A stretch of DNA of 64,000 nt from contig JAOUMY010000001.1 in NCBI GenBank assembly GCA_029881255.1, positions 1,083,931-1,147,930 of the forward strand, written 5' to 3'. A program made the translations under genes and the position numbers. The notes under the pieces were generated by a model. The model searched no databases. It was not told the origin of the DNA and saw only the letters and a program-made list of their open reading frames with translations. The DNA is from Gammaproteobacteria bacterium. Lineage in GTDB: Bacteria > Pseudomonadota > Gammaproteobacteria > S012-40. Of the stretch, positions 8,821 to 17,213 are shown in pieces. Numbering within the stretch: position 1 is the first letter of the stretch; each line of letters opens with the position of its first letter.

Positions 8821-10302
8821 GTGGAATTATCCAACGATAACTTTCTAGCAACTACGCGTTCAACAATGGTCGCCTTCGTAAGTAGGTATCCTCTGTTCTC
8901 GACCTTGCTCGTCCTGCTATTTTGGTTGCCACTACCTTTAGGTTCAAATAGAGGCTGGTCGTCATCATTGTTTGAAGCGGTTGTATTTTGCCTTTTTGCT
9001 ATTTGGATATTGGGCTATTTAAAAGGTCGATACAAAACAAGTGTAGCCTTTGTTCGCGCCAGACCTGTGATATACCTGTTGTCGTGTGTTTGTGTCTGGC
9101 CGATTTTTCAAATGATACCTTTGTCAGCATCGGTGCTTGAACTGTTATCGCCGAATGCATTGATCCACTATCAGGCGGTTTCGGGCCTTTCCGCTAATGC
9201 AGCGTATTCAGTGAGTCTAGATCCCTATGCCAGTTGGGAGAGATTTCTTCTTAACTTATCCTTGTTAAGCCTGTTTATGCTTGTCTTGCTAACAACACGT
9301 ACACGCCAGCATCTATACTTTTTGTTGTATACGATGGTGTTGGCCGGGTTATGTCAAGCGATATGGGGCAGTCTTAAATTACTATTTGTCGAAGATGTTC
9401 ATTATGCGACAGGTACATTCGTCAATCGAAATCATCTTGCGGGGTTTTTTGAATTGACGCTCGCAGCCGGTACGGGTCTGTTGTTGGCTATAACTTCACA
9501 CCGCCATTCGCGAAGTTGGCGGCAAGCACTGGTGTACTGGATCAGTCTGATTTTTAGTAAGAAGCTGCGACTTCGACTATATCTGATGATAATCGTTATT
9601 GGGCTTATTCTTACGCATTCGCGTATGGGGAATTTTGCCTTTTTTACTAGCCTAACGTTCGCTGCGCTTATATTCATGTTGACGACCAAAAATCAGCAAT
9701 ACGCACATAAGTCATGGTGGAGGGCGATAGCACCAGCGCTTTTCCTGCTATCCAGTCTCGTAGTTATTGACTTTCTGATTGTCGGGAATTGGCTTGGTGT
9801 TGACCAGGTCGTCGACAATATTCAAAAAACGCAAGTAGAGACGGAATCGAGAAGCCTGCTATTTAGCGATGCTCTATCGTTGACGAAGGAATTTTGGTTG
9901 TCCGGGATTGGTGCCGGTGCCTTCTCCAGTGTTTTCCCAGTTTATCAATCAAGGCCATACTTCGAAGTGTACGACCATGTGCATAATGACTTTCTGGAAA
10001 TTGCAATGGAGTACGGACTACCCGTCTTTGTTCTATTTTCGGCGGCAATAGTTTGGTGTTTTCTGTCTGCGGTGAAAGCACTATTTATCAATGAATCCCA
10101 ATTCCATCGGGGTGTCGCTTTTGCGTGTGTGATGGGCATATCCGCTTTGTTGCTGCATGGGCTTGTAGATTTCAATTTTCATATACCTGTTAACGCCGCC
10201 TATATTTCTGTTTTATTGGCATTGACTCAGGTTGCTGGACATCGGAAGTCTTTGAGTATGCAAGGGAGCGGTAACGACGATAACGGTGGAGGTCCAATAT
10301 GA
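8821..10302 (+). CDS. O-antigen ligase / polymerase family protein (Wzy/WaaL type)
   Basis: A 493-residue polytopic protein with about 10-12 transmembrane helices and the PF04932-type core: TGTFVNRNHLAGF and a downstream THSRMG, with a long periplasmic loop and HVHNDFLE in the C-terminal half. Such proteins polymerise or ligate polysaccharide repeat units on the periplasmic side. The start is a GTG at 8821 with GAGGGG 8 nt upstream; the in-frame GTG at 8812 lies on top of this ribosome-binding site. It is the only enzyme of polymer assembly in this operon. The stop overlaps the next gene by 4 bp. Confidence 0.85.
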   Translation: MELSNDNFLATTRSTMVAFVSRYPLFSTLLVLLFWLPLPLGSNRGWSSSLFEAVVFCLFAIWILGYLKGRYKTSVAFVRARPVIYLLSCVCVWPIFQMIPLSASVLELLSPNALIHYQAVSGLSANAAYSVSLDPYASWERFLLNLSLLSLFMLVLLTTRTRQHLYFLLYTMVLAGLCQAIWGSLKLLFVEDVHYATGTFVNRNHLAGFFELTLAAGTGLLLAITSHRHSRSWRQALVYWISLIFSKKLRLRLYLMIIVIGLILTHSRMGNFAFFTSLTFAALIFMLTTKNQQYAHKSWWRAIAPALFLLSSLVVIDFLIVGNWLGVDQVVDNIQKTQVETESRSLLFSDALSLTKEFWLSGIGAGAFSSVFPVYQSRPYFEVYDHVHNDFLEIAMEYGLPVFVLFSAAIVWCFLSAVKALFINESQFHRGVAFACVMGISALLLHGLVDFNFHIPVNAAYISVLLALTQVAGHRKSLSMQGSGNDDNGGGPI

Positions 10303-10931
10303 GCCTATATCGGCTGCTAGATATTATTTTTCAAGCGCTACTCATACTGATATTGAGTACATCGTTGGTCGTAGCAGGAGTGTCAGAGGACATCGCCGCA
10401 GGGAAGTCTCTTGAGCAGGTTTTCGTCAACAATGTAAATAGAGGCACTAAGGTTGAAGATGTCATGCGGCAAGCGATGAGAGTTTTAAAGAGTCGTAAAC
10501 CGCAAGTATTGGCTGCTGCCCTGATGACCCAGCCGTCCGCAGCACCGAGTTTGGTCGAAATCGCATTAGCAAACGGCCTGGCGCCAGAAGAGGTTATGCA
10601 GATGGCATTGAGAGTTGCACCCAAATATGCGGATGAAATTCTACGCATGGGAATATCCGCAAATGAAGAAGCCGCGCCGGATTTGTTGAAACAGGCAATT
10701 CGCGCAGGCATCGCTCCTAATGTTATTACCCCGTTGATTAATGAGTTCGTCCTGAAATCCATGCAAGGCTTAGATGGGTTATCTGAACAGGACAAAAGAA
10801 TACGCATGTTAACGGCAGAGGAAATCTTGTCCACGCAATACGATTTGCCTACTGATATGCAGCGCCCCGTACCTGTCATGGATATACCTCCCAGAAATGG
10901 GGGGAGCGATCGTCTGGCCAGTCCAAACTGA
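10299..10931 (+). CDS. Secreted helical protein at the end of the EPS operon
   Basis: A 210-residue protein with a signal peptide (to about VVAGVS, residue 28) and then regular 18-22-residue amphipathic helices in loose tandem (VEDVMRQAMRVL, PEEVMQMALRVA, APDLLKQAIRAG). The helices suggest a small alpha-solenoid for binding another envelope protein. The tail is Pro-rich and disordered. It starts in the ATGA overlap with the ligase gene, so it belongs to the operon. I do not recognise the family. Confidence 0.65.
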   Translation: MSLYRLLDIIFQALLILILSTSLVVAGVSEDIAAGKSLEQVFVNNVNRGTKVEDVMRQAMRVLKSRKPQVLAAALMTQPSAAPSLVEIALANGLAPEEVMQMALRVAPKYADEILRMGISANEEAAPDLLKQAIRAGIAPNVITPLINEFVLKSMQGLDGLSEQDKRIRMLTAEEILSTQYDLPTDMQRPVPVMDIPPRNGGSDRLASPN

Positions 10932-11088
10932 GGTGACTCATTCTTAACATCTGTGAATTCTATTGATAGTCTTTCTCCCTATGGCATAAACTTACGCCTT
11001 CTTTTCGACTTTCGACCTGTGCACACAGAATCTGTTGTATAGGATTAGCACTGAATCGTAGATATGTGGAATTAAGGGATAGGTTTTT

Positions 11089-13515
11089 ATGTCATGGATT
11101 AGTCGCTTGTTTGACTCGCATTCACAATTCATCGTTCGATATCCTTGGCCGATTATTCTTCTCACCCTGGGGGCTTCAATTGGACTCGTCAGTCAACTTC
11201 CAGGACTCGTAGTCGATACGTCCCCCTACGCCTTTTTTGAGCCAGATGATCCGATAGTAACGAAGTATGACCAGTTTCTTAAAGACTATGATCGGGACGA
11301 AGTCGGTGTTATCACAATTAAGACTGAAAACGTTTTCGATCGCTCTTTTTTGCAGACGCTGCAAAACATCCATCATGATTTGGAACAAAAAGTACCTTAT
11401 CTCGACGAAGTGCTTAGTCTGATCAATGCGACGTCGATTAAAGGTAAGAATGATGAGCTTATCGTAAAAGATCTCCTGGAGACCATGCCCGCAGACGATG
11501 CAGAGCTTGATCGATTCAAGCAAGACGTACTGACTCACCCCCTATATCCCAGCCTGCTAATATCTTCAAACGCGCAGTACACATCGATAATTGTTCGTCC
11601 AAATGCGTATCAGGTGGAAACGACAGGCGCCGCTAATTTGATGGAGGGATTTGATGATGCTCCAGTGAATGATGATGTAGGTGCCGATTTATCACCTCCA
11701 CGTCTGACGCCGAAACAGATTGGTGAATTCAGTGCTGCCATATTCGATACCCTGAAGCCGTATCAAGGCAACGGTATTGAGTTTTTGGTCGCAGGGCTAG
11801 CGGTTGTTAATAATGAAATACTGGTTAAGCTCAACAAGGAAGTTCCACTATTTACGGGTGTGGCCCTGCTACTAATTGCCGTGTTGTTGTTTTTTCTGTT
11901 TCGGCGCTTTAGCGGGGTGGTTTTGCCCATTGTCGTCGTGTTGCTGGCCTTATTGGTTACGCTCAGTCTGATGGCAATTTCAGGCAAACCTTTTAATGTT
12001 TTCACGCAAATACTTCCCTCCTTTCTTTTGGCTGTTGGCGTGGGCGACGCTGTGCATCTTCTGACCATTTTTTACAGAGAGTACGCACGAGGTGGTGATA
12101 AACGCCAGGCGCTTCGATTTGCGGTAGCGCATACGGGCCTGCCTATGCTTATGACAAGTCTGACCACGGCCGCAGGACTGCTTTCGTTTTCTGTTTCGGA
12201 AATAGCCGCCATTGGATATTTGGGAATATTTTCGGCTAGCGGTGTATTGATTGCCTTTGTTTTTTCTATGACCTTATTGCCGGCGCTTATCGTAGTCTTG
12301 CCTATAAAGCATCTTTCGGAAAATAAAGACGGAAAGGTTCAAAGTCTCATAGAGGGATTTCTACGGACGATATCAACCATAGCGACGCGTCATTACGGTA
12401 AAGTCATTCTGGCTTCTTCTGTAATTGCGCTTGTTGCATTATACGGCGCCTTTCAGTTGAGGTTCTATTACAACGCTGTTGACTGGTTTCCCAAAGACGA
12501 TCAAATACGAGTAGCCAGCGAGATATCGAATAAAGTAATGGACGGCAATATGTTTGTCGAAGTGCTAATCGATACGGGCGAGCTTGATGGGGTGAAAAAG
12601 TCAGAATTCTTGCAACGTCTTGAAGTGCTGCAAACAAAGATTATGACTCTTCGGGGCGAGGCCGATATGGTCGCGGCCAAGACGATTTCCATCGTTGACA
12701 CCGTAAAGCTTATACATCAGGCGTTACACAATAACGATGCACACTATCATAAGGTGCCTGATAATGACGATTTGGTTTCGCAGGAGATTCTCCTATTTGA
12801 AAATAGTGGCGCCGATGATTTGCGTTCACTGGTAAGCGACGATTTTTCCAAGGCTCGTTTGTCGATCAAGCTGCCCTGGACAAACGCGGGCGCCTATGAA
12901 TCTTATTTGCTTGATATTAGAAATCTAGTTGAGGCAGCGTTTGAGCACCGCAACGAGGTGACGCTTACCGGGATGATTTCTCTTCTAACGGAAACGTCGA
13001 GCCAGGCCATACGCAGCATGACTGAGAGTTATATACTCGCCGCCTTCGTCATCGGCATGATGATGATGCTTTTGTTGCGAAGCGCTCGCGTTGGTTTGAT
13101 TGCTATGATACCGAATCTCTTTCCTATCCTGGTTGCCCTGGGCTTCATGGGTTTACTTGGATTCCCTCTGGATCTGTCATCCATACTGGTGGGTAGTATC
13201 GCTATAGGGTTGAGCGTCGATGACACGATTTATTTTATGCATCATTTTAAGCGCTATTTTTCAAAAAGCGGGGACGTTGTCGATGCTGTTGACCATACCC
13301 TGCATACCGCAGGACGGGCGATGCTGGTTACTACTATCGTACTATCCATTGGTTTTTTCGTATTTGGAATGTCCGATATGACCAATCTCGTTTCATTTGG
13401 CCTGGTAACCGGCGTCGCGATTATCATGGCGCTTATTGCTGATATCGTTCTTGCCCCGGCGTTAATGGCCTATGCCGTGAAGAGTCCCTCCTTAAGTCGG
13501 TCACTGATGCGATAA
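11089..13515 (+). CDS. MMPL/RND-superfamily exporter (SSD-like)
   Basis: An 808-residue transporter with the classic duplicated design: one transmembrane helix, a large periplasmic loop, five helices, then the same again. The conserved helix-4 motifs are visible in both halves (GVGDAVHLL near residue 323 and GLSVDDTIYFMHHF near 706), carrying the Asp residues used for proton coupling. The start is ATG at 11089 with a weak purine-rich region upstream. It follows the EPS operon by 157 bp on the same strand and may have its own promoter. Relatives move lipids, hopanoids or polymers out of the inner membrane; the substrate here is unknown. Confidence 0.88.
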   Translation: MSWISRLFDSHSQFIVRYPWPIILLTLGASIGLVSQLPGLVVDTSPYAFFEPDDPIVTKYDQFLKDYDRDEVGVITIKTENVFDRSFLQTLQNIHHDLEQKVPYLDEVLSLINATSIKGKNDELIVKDLLETMPADDAELDRFKQDVLTHPLYPSLLISSNAQYTSIIVRPNAYQVETTGAANLMEGFDDAPVNDDVGADLSPPRLTPKQIGEFSAAIFDTLKPYQGNGIEFLVAGLAVVNNEILVKLNKEVPLFTGVALLLIAVLLFFLFRRFSGVVLPIVVVLLALLVTLSLMAISGKPFNVFTQILPSFLLAVGVGDAVHLLTIFYREYARGGDKRQALRFAVAHTGLPMLMTSLTTAAGLLSFSVSEIAAIGYLGIFSASGVLIAFVFSMTLLPALIVVLPIKHLSENKDGKVQSLIEGFLRTISTIATRHYGKVILASSVIALVALYGAFQLRFYYNAVDWFPKDDQIRVASEISNKVMDGNMFVEVLIDTGELDGVKKSEFLQRLEVLQTKIMTLRGEADMVAAKTISIVDTVKLIHQALHNNDAHYHKVPDNDDLVSQEILLFENSGADDLRSLVSDDFSKARLSIKLPWTNAGAYESYLLDIRNLVEAAFEHRNEVTLTGMISLLTETSSQAIRSMTESYILAAFVIGMMMMLLLRSARVGLIAMIPNLFPILVALGFMGLLGFPLDLSSILVGSIAIGLSVDDTIYFMHHFKRYFSKSGDVVDAVDHTLHTAGRAMLVTTIVLSIGFFVFGMSDMTNLVSFGLVTGVAIIMALIADIVLAPALMAYAVKSPSLSRSLMR

Positions 13516-13687
13516 AAAAATGTAAATTTTGGCTTGACGTATCCAAACTTAGTTGCCAGACTTTCGAGCATGATGACTCAAATTATTACCTGCGTGCGAT
13601 TTTCCTGTGTGATGAAGCCAATGTGGCTACACCAATATGGGTCTGCGTGCCAAGAGGTAGTAATTTAAGAGTAGTTTTAGAAAACGC

Positions 13688-13726
13688 CAAAAAGCCGCAG
13701 ATCCGACAGGACTGCGGCTTTTTTCG
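13688..13726 (+). terminator. Rho-independent terminator
   Basis: Stem AAAGCCGCAG / CTGCGGCTTT with an 11-nt loop, followed directly by a T-run. It lies about 175 bp beyond the MMPL stop and just before the EamA gene, so it isolates the two. Confidence 0.8.
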
Positions 13727-13770
13727 TTTATGGCCTTTAACAAATTGCTAATCATAATAAGGAGAAAACA

Positions 13771-14667
13771 GTGTCTATTCCTTTGGCGTATCTTGGCGTG
13801 GTTTTGATATGGACGACTACCCCTATCACTATCAAATGGAGCGGTGTAGATGTCGGATTTCTATTCGGCATTTCTTCGCGCATGCTGATTGCGAGTGTTG
13901 TTGGAATAGCACTCGTGGCGCTAATGCGTAAACGCTTGCCACTACATCGCAGTGCACTGCATGCCTATATCGCAGTAGGAATACCACTGTATACCGCAAT
14001 GATGGCCGTTTACTGGGGGGCTCAGTTTATCCCGTCGGGACTAATTGCTGTGATTTTTGGTTTAACGCCATTGGTTACCGGCTTGTTTGCTGTCTATTTT
14101 CTGCAAGAAAAAAGTTTTACGCCTTTTCGCGTGCTGGGCATTTTGTTAGGGGTTGGTGGTCTGGCAATAATCTTTAGCGACAGTCTGGCCTTGGGTGTTA
14201 ACGCCTGGATGGGATTGGTGGGTGTCTTGATTGCCGTCGTGTTTCATTCTCTTGGAACGGTATGGATAAAAAAAGTCAGCACTGATATTTCATTGCTGAG
14301 TATGAACACCGGAGGAACAACCTTGGCGACGCTATTGTTTTCGCTTACCTGGTTGTTCAGTGGCGCGAGTTTGCCCTTACATGTTCCCACGCAGGCCGCC
14401 GTTTCGATTGTCTATCTTGGCGTTGTGGGTTCGGTTTTTGGCGCAATACTTTTTTATTACGCTTTACGACATGTTGATACCGGAAAAATGGCGATGTTGA
14501 CGCTGATTACACCGGTGACGGCTTTGCTAGTCGGCAATCTGTTTAATGGCGAAGTGCTTGCGCCAACGACACTCTACGGCACCGCATTGGTGGTGTCGGG
14601 GCTGGCGATTTACCAATGGGCTTCTGAAATTCTGCGTTACCTTAACAGTAGAGTGTTACCCCAATGA
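13771..14667 (+). CDS. EamA-family (DMT superfamily) transporter
   Basis: A 298-residue membrane protein with about ten transmembrane helices in two EamA repeats (roughly 1-135 and 150-290). The repeat signatures are visible, such as WGAQFIPSGLIAVIFGLTP in the first and the YYALRHVDTGKMAM region in the second. The start is a GTG with AAGGAG about 8 nt upstream. DMT carriers export or import amino acids, nucleosides or metabolites; nothing here points to one substrate. Confidence 0.9.
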   Translation: MSIPLAYLGVVLIWTTTPITIKWSGVDVGFLFGISSRMLIASVVGIALVALMRKRLPLHRSALHAYIAVGIPLYTAMMAVYWGAQFIPSGLIAVIFGLTPLVTGLFAVYFLQEKSFTPFRVLGILLGVGGLAIIFSDSLALGVNAWMGLVGVLIAVVFHSLGTVWIKKVSTDISLLSMNTGGTTLATLLFSLTWLFSGASLPLHVPTQAAVSIVYLGVVGSVFGAILFYYALRHVDTGKMAMLTLITPVTALLVGNLFNGEVLAPTTLYGTALVVSGLAIYQWASEILRYLNSRVLPQ

Positions 14668-15185
14668 ATCCGAGTCAGTATTGTAATCGGAATGGTTTAG
14701 ACCTCGAACTTGCATAGGAGTGTTTTAAGCAAATGTTGAAGTCTTAGGTCAATATCAGCAGGAAAGTGTCGTCATTACCCTGATAAGAGCGCGAGCCACT
14801 CACGCGGGTGAGTGGCTCGGCATACGGCCCACCGTGAAGAAAATATGTATCGATGGCGTGAATATTGACACAATTAGCAGTGGAAAAATTATTCACCACA
14901 AAGGCTTTGCAAATACTTTCGAGGGGCTTGTTCGTATTGGCGCACTTCCTGGTGTGGGTGAGCGCTGAATTACACGATGACGAAAAATATGTCGTCTTTT
15001 TGAGAGTCTTGACAGGGCAATTGGACAGGCTAGAGTGTTTAGATAAGTAACAGACTAGCGGTTTGGATGCACGCTTTCGCGGTGCTCATGTATGGGGGCG
15101 CTATAGACGGTTGCTTATTTTTCGATGTTGAAAAGGAAAACAATATCAGTTTCGCTCAATAGATGATTCGTTTACAGGAGGTTTT
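14668..15185. other. 518-bp intergenic region with a perfect hairpin
   Basis: No convincing gene. A perfect 11-bp inverted repeat (GAGCCACTCAC, 4-nt loop GCGG, GTGAGTGGCTC) lies at 14793-14818 without a T-run, so it is either a weak terminator of the EamA gene or a protein-binding site. A 61-codon frame at 14865-15050 has a non-ATG start, no ribosome-binding site and no recognisable features, and was not called. Confidence 0.5.
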
Positions 15186-15476
15186 ATGCGGATAAGGTTT
15201 ATTTTTTTAGTCGTGTTGTTATCGATTTCATTCGGTTCCTGGGCTGGCGGATTGAATAAGGCCGCATTGTTTGAGGATGTCGATACCGATGGTGATAAAA
15301 CCATTAGCAAAGCCGAGGCAAATGACAGGGATGACTTGAAGGAAAACTTTGCCAAAATCGACGCGAATAAGGACGGAAAACTCGACATATCAGAGTTTAG
15401 CGCGTTTGAAACGGCAGGAAGTACATCCGTACCCGAGTCAGATCAGCCTGAACCAGGCGCGGCACCAACTCGTTGA
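15186..15476 (+). CDS. Small secreted EF-hand protein
   Basis: A 96-residue protein with a signal peptide (MRIRFIFLVVLLSISFGSWA) and two EF-hand calcium loops: DVDTDGDKTISKAE and DANKDGKLDISEF. Both have the expected acidic residues at positions 1, 3, 5 and 12. The tail is Pro/Ser-rich. CAGGAGG about 7 nt upstream fixes the start. It is probably a periplasmic or extracellular Ca-binding protein; its partner is unknown. Confidence 0.88.
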   Translation: MRIRFIFLVVLLSISFGSWAGGLNKAALFEDVDTDGDKTISKAEANDRDDLKENFAKIDANKDGKLDISEFSAFETAGSTSVPESDQPEPGAAPTR

Positions 15477-15493
15477 GTTTTGAACTTTGGATG

Positions 15494-15964
15494 TCAGCTT
15501 TGGGCGGGTGTGTTATTGCACCCGCTCAATACTAATTCGGGTGGCTCAATTGAAAAGATAAATGGCGCTGCTTTTTGAAGAGCGCTTAGTCCGAGAATTT
15601 GTCTTGTGTTGCCAGGGAAGATGGCGGCTTCTACATTTCTTAGTACACAGGTCTCTCCAATCTTTATGGACGATATCTGATATACATCGACTGTCTTTTG
15701 AGTGCCGTCGGCCATGATGCCTTGCAACTGTCGCAAATAAGCGGCATGTCCTTTGCGCTTTAGCGAGTGAAGTGTCGTTTCATTTAACACCAGGTAGCCT
15801 GAACCGGTATCAACCATTAACTCTGTTGCGCCTGATCCAGCGATATTTGCATTGATGTAAAACGCCTGCGTATGCTTTTGATCCATCGGAATGCTGGTAT
15901 CAAATTGGCTGGCATAGAGTCCATTGCTAAGCGTAAGGCTTATGATAAGTAGAAATATTTTCAT
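15494..15964 (-). CDS. Retropepsin-like aspartic protease, secreted
   Basis: A 156-residue protein with a signal peptide (to about LYASQ) and a clan AA retroviral-type protease fold. The catalytic triplet appears as ELMVDTGSGYLVL (Asp near residue 51), and the later hydrophobic-hydrophobic-Gly motif appears as QILGLSAL. Such bacterial periplasmic proteases act as dimers; targets are unknown. It is convergent with the EF-hand gene (18 bp between the stops). Confidence 0.8.
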   Translation of the reverse strand: MKIFLLIISLTLSNGLYASQFDTSIPMDQKHTQAFYINANIAGSGATELMVDTGSGYLVLNETTLHSLKRKGHAAYLRQLQGIMADGTQKTVDVYQISSIKIGETCVLRNVEAAIFPGNTRQILGLSALQKAAPFIFSIEPPELVLSGCNNTPAQS

Positions 15965-16060
15965 GTGATACTGTCAGCAATTAGGATGCCAGAAAGCTGG
16001 GCGCCGTTTTATGGACGGCGCCGCTATCAAAGCTTGCTGAGAGAGGTGAAAGATATCATC

Positions 16061-16912
16061 TTAAAAATCTTGTATTGTGGTTTTTTTCGCTTCCGCCAGG
16101 ACGTTATTTTGCGCAATAAAGTTGAGACTATCTCCCTGCTCCGGATTGTCCAGGTTTGCTTCGCATGTTAGTGCAAGCGTATAGCTTCCGGATGGAAGAA
16201 AACCGACTTCATAGTGGTAGGTGTTGTTAATGACATCCAGTGCGAGAGAGGCGCTTGTCAACACTGCGGTAATACTTCCACTGCTGTCCATATCGCTTGG
16301 TGTTGCATTCTCTCCCTGGAAAACATATATCGCGTTTCCGCTATCGCCGCATCCATTGCTCGATAGCGTTGTGCCATCAACATTGCCCTTAATATGTCCA
16401 ACTTCGACATTGTCTATCAATCGTAATGCGGGTTTCAATTTATAACCCTGATTGCTCAAGACGACCGACTTACGCAAGTCGAAATCGACAGTGAAATCTG
16501 CGCTACCAATCACTGGTACTGTAAAGCCTCTCACCATTTTTAGACCGCTCTCTGAGCCGCTAGGTATTTCTAAAGAATACTCCGCGCCGTTTACAACGAT
16601 TGTAGAGGTGTTTGGAGAGGAGTCTACTTTTAAGGTGATGGATTGATAGTCTCCGGGTGATAACACTTGCCCTTGCAGTAGTGGCTCAGAATTCTCACCT
16701 TGCAGGGCGAGTAAGTCGATACGTTTAGCTTGTTCGAAATCAACGACAACGTCCTCGTTTTTCGCTGACTTTAGTTCGATGCCGGTAAATTGGACATAAA
16801 CATTTGACGCGCCATCAACAGGCGCATCTGTTATCGACAGACTGAAATTACCCTGACCGCAACCGGTTGCCAATAGTAGCGCAATAACCTCAATTCGGAC
16901 CAAGTTATGCAT
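16061..16912 (-). CDS. DUF4382-domain lipoprotein
   Basis: A 283-residue lipoprotein. The start at 16912 gives a type II signal peptide (VIALLLATGCGQ, lipid Cys about residue 18) behind AGGAGAAGG; the longer upstream frame is rejected. Residues 22-170 match the DUF4382 pattern (SLSITDAPVDGASNVYVQF, then IDLLALQG and LSPGDYQSI). A beta-rich C-terminal half with YHYEVGFLPSGSYTLALTC resembles a carboxypeptidase-regulatory-like or Ig-like domain. Function unknown; the protein is surface or periplasmic. Confidence 0.8.
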   Translation of the reverse strand: MHNLVRIEVIALLLATGCGQGNFSLSITDAPVDGASNVYVQFTGIELKSAKNEDVVVDFEQAKRIDLLALQGENSEPLLQGQVLSPGDYQSITLKVDSSPNTSTIVVNGAEYSLEIPSGSESGLKMVRGFTVPVIGSADFTVDFDLRKSVVLSNQGYKLKPALRLIDNVEVGHIKGNVDGTTLSSNGCGDSGNAIYVFQGENATPSDMDSSGSITAVLTSASLALDVINNTYHYEVGFLPSGSYTLALTCEANLDNPEQGDSLNFIAQNNVLAEAKKTTIQDF

Positions 16913-17213
16913 GAGCCTTCTCCTCGAATTTATCTGAAATAACTTATCGGCGATTTTATCTGAAGGCCTAGTGCGAAAAAGTGACGGGGCGCGCATATTG
17001 GGAAAAATAGACCAATAAATGCTTATCTTACTGTTTTAAAACGAATTATCCTTTCTGCCTCAGCTGTTGGAGTGGTCTTGATACTGCAAAAAAATCAATG
17101 AGATAGCGGTGTATTCACATGACGACATTCTTTTCATCACCATCGTGATTGTGCTTTAATTGACCCTGGTCGAATTGTGTATGTTTTGGCGCCTATAGGG
17201 AAAGGAACATAAA
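16913..17213. other. Divergent intergenic region
   Basis: About 300 bp separate two divergent envelope-protein genes and should carry both promoters. Apart from an AT-rich stretch near 17010-17050 I see no specific signal in it. Confidence 0.3.

Noticed and set aside
14865..15050. 61-codon plus frame
   Set aside because: Non-ATG start, no ribosome-binding site and no recognisable sequence.
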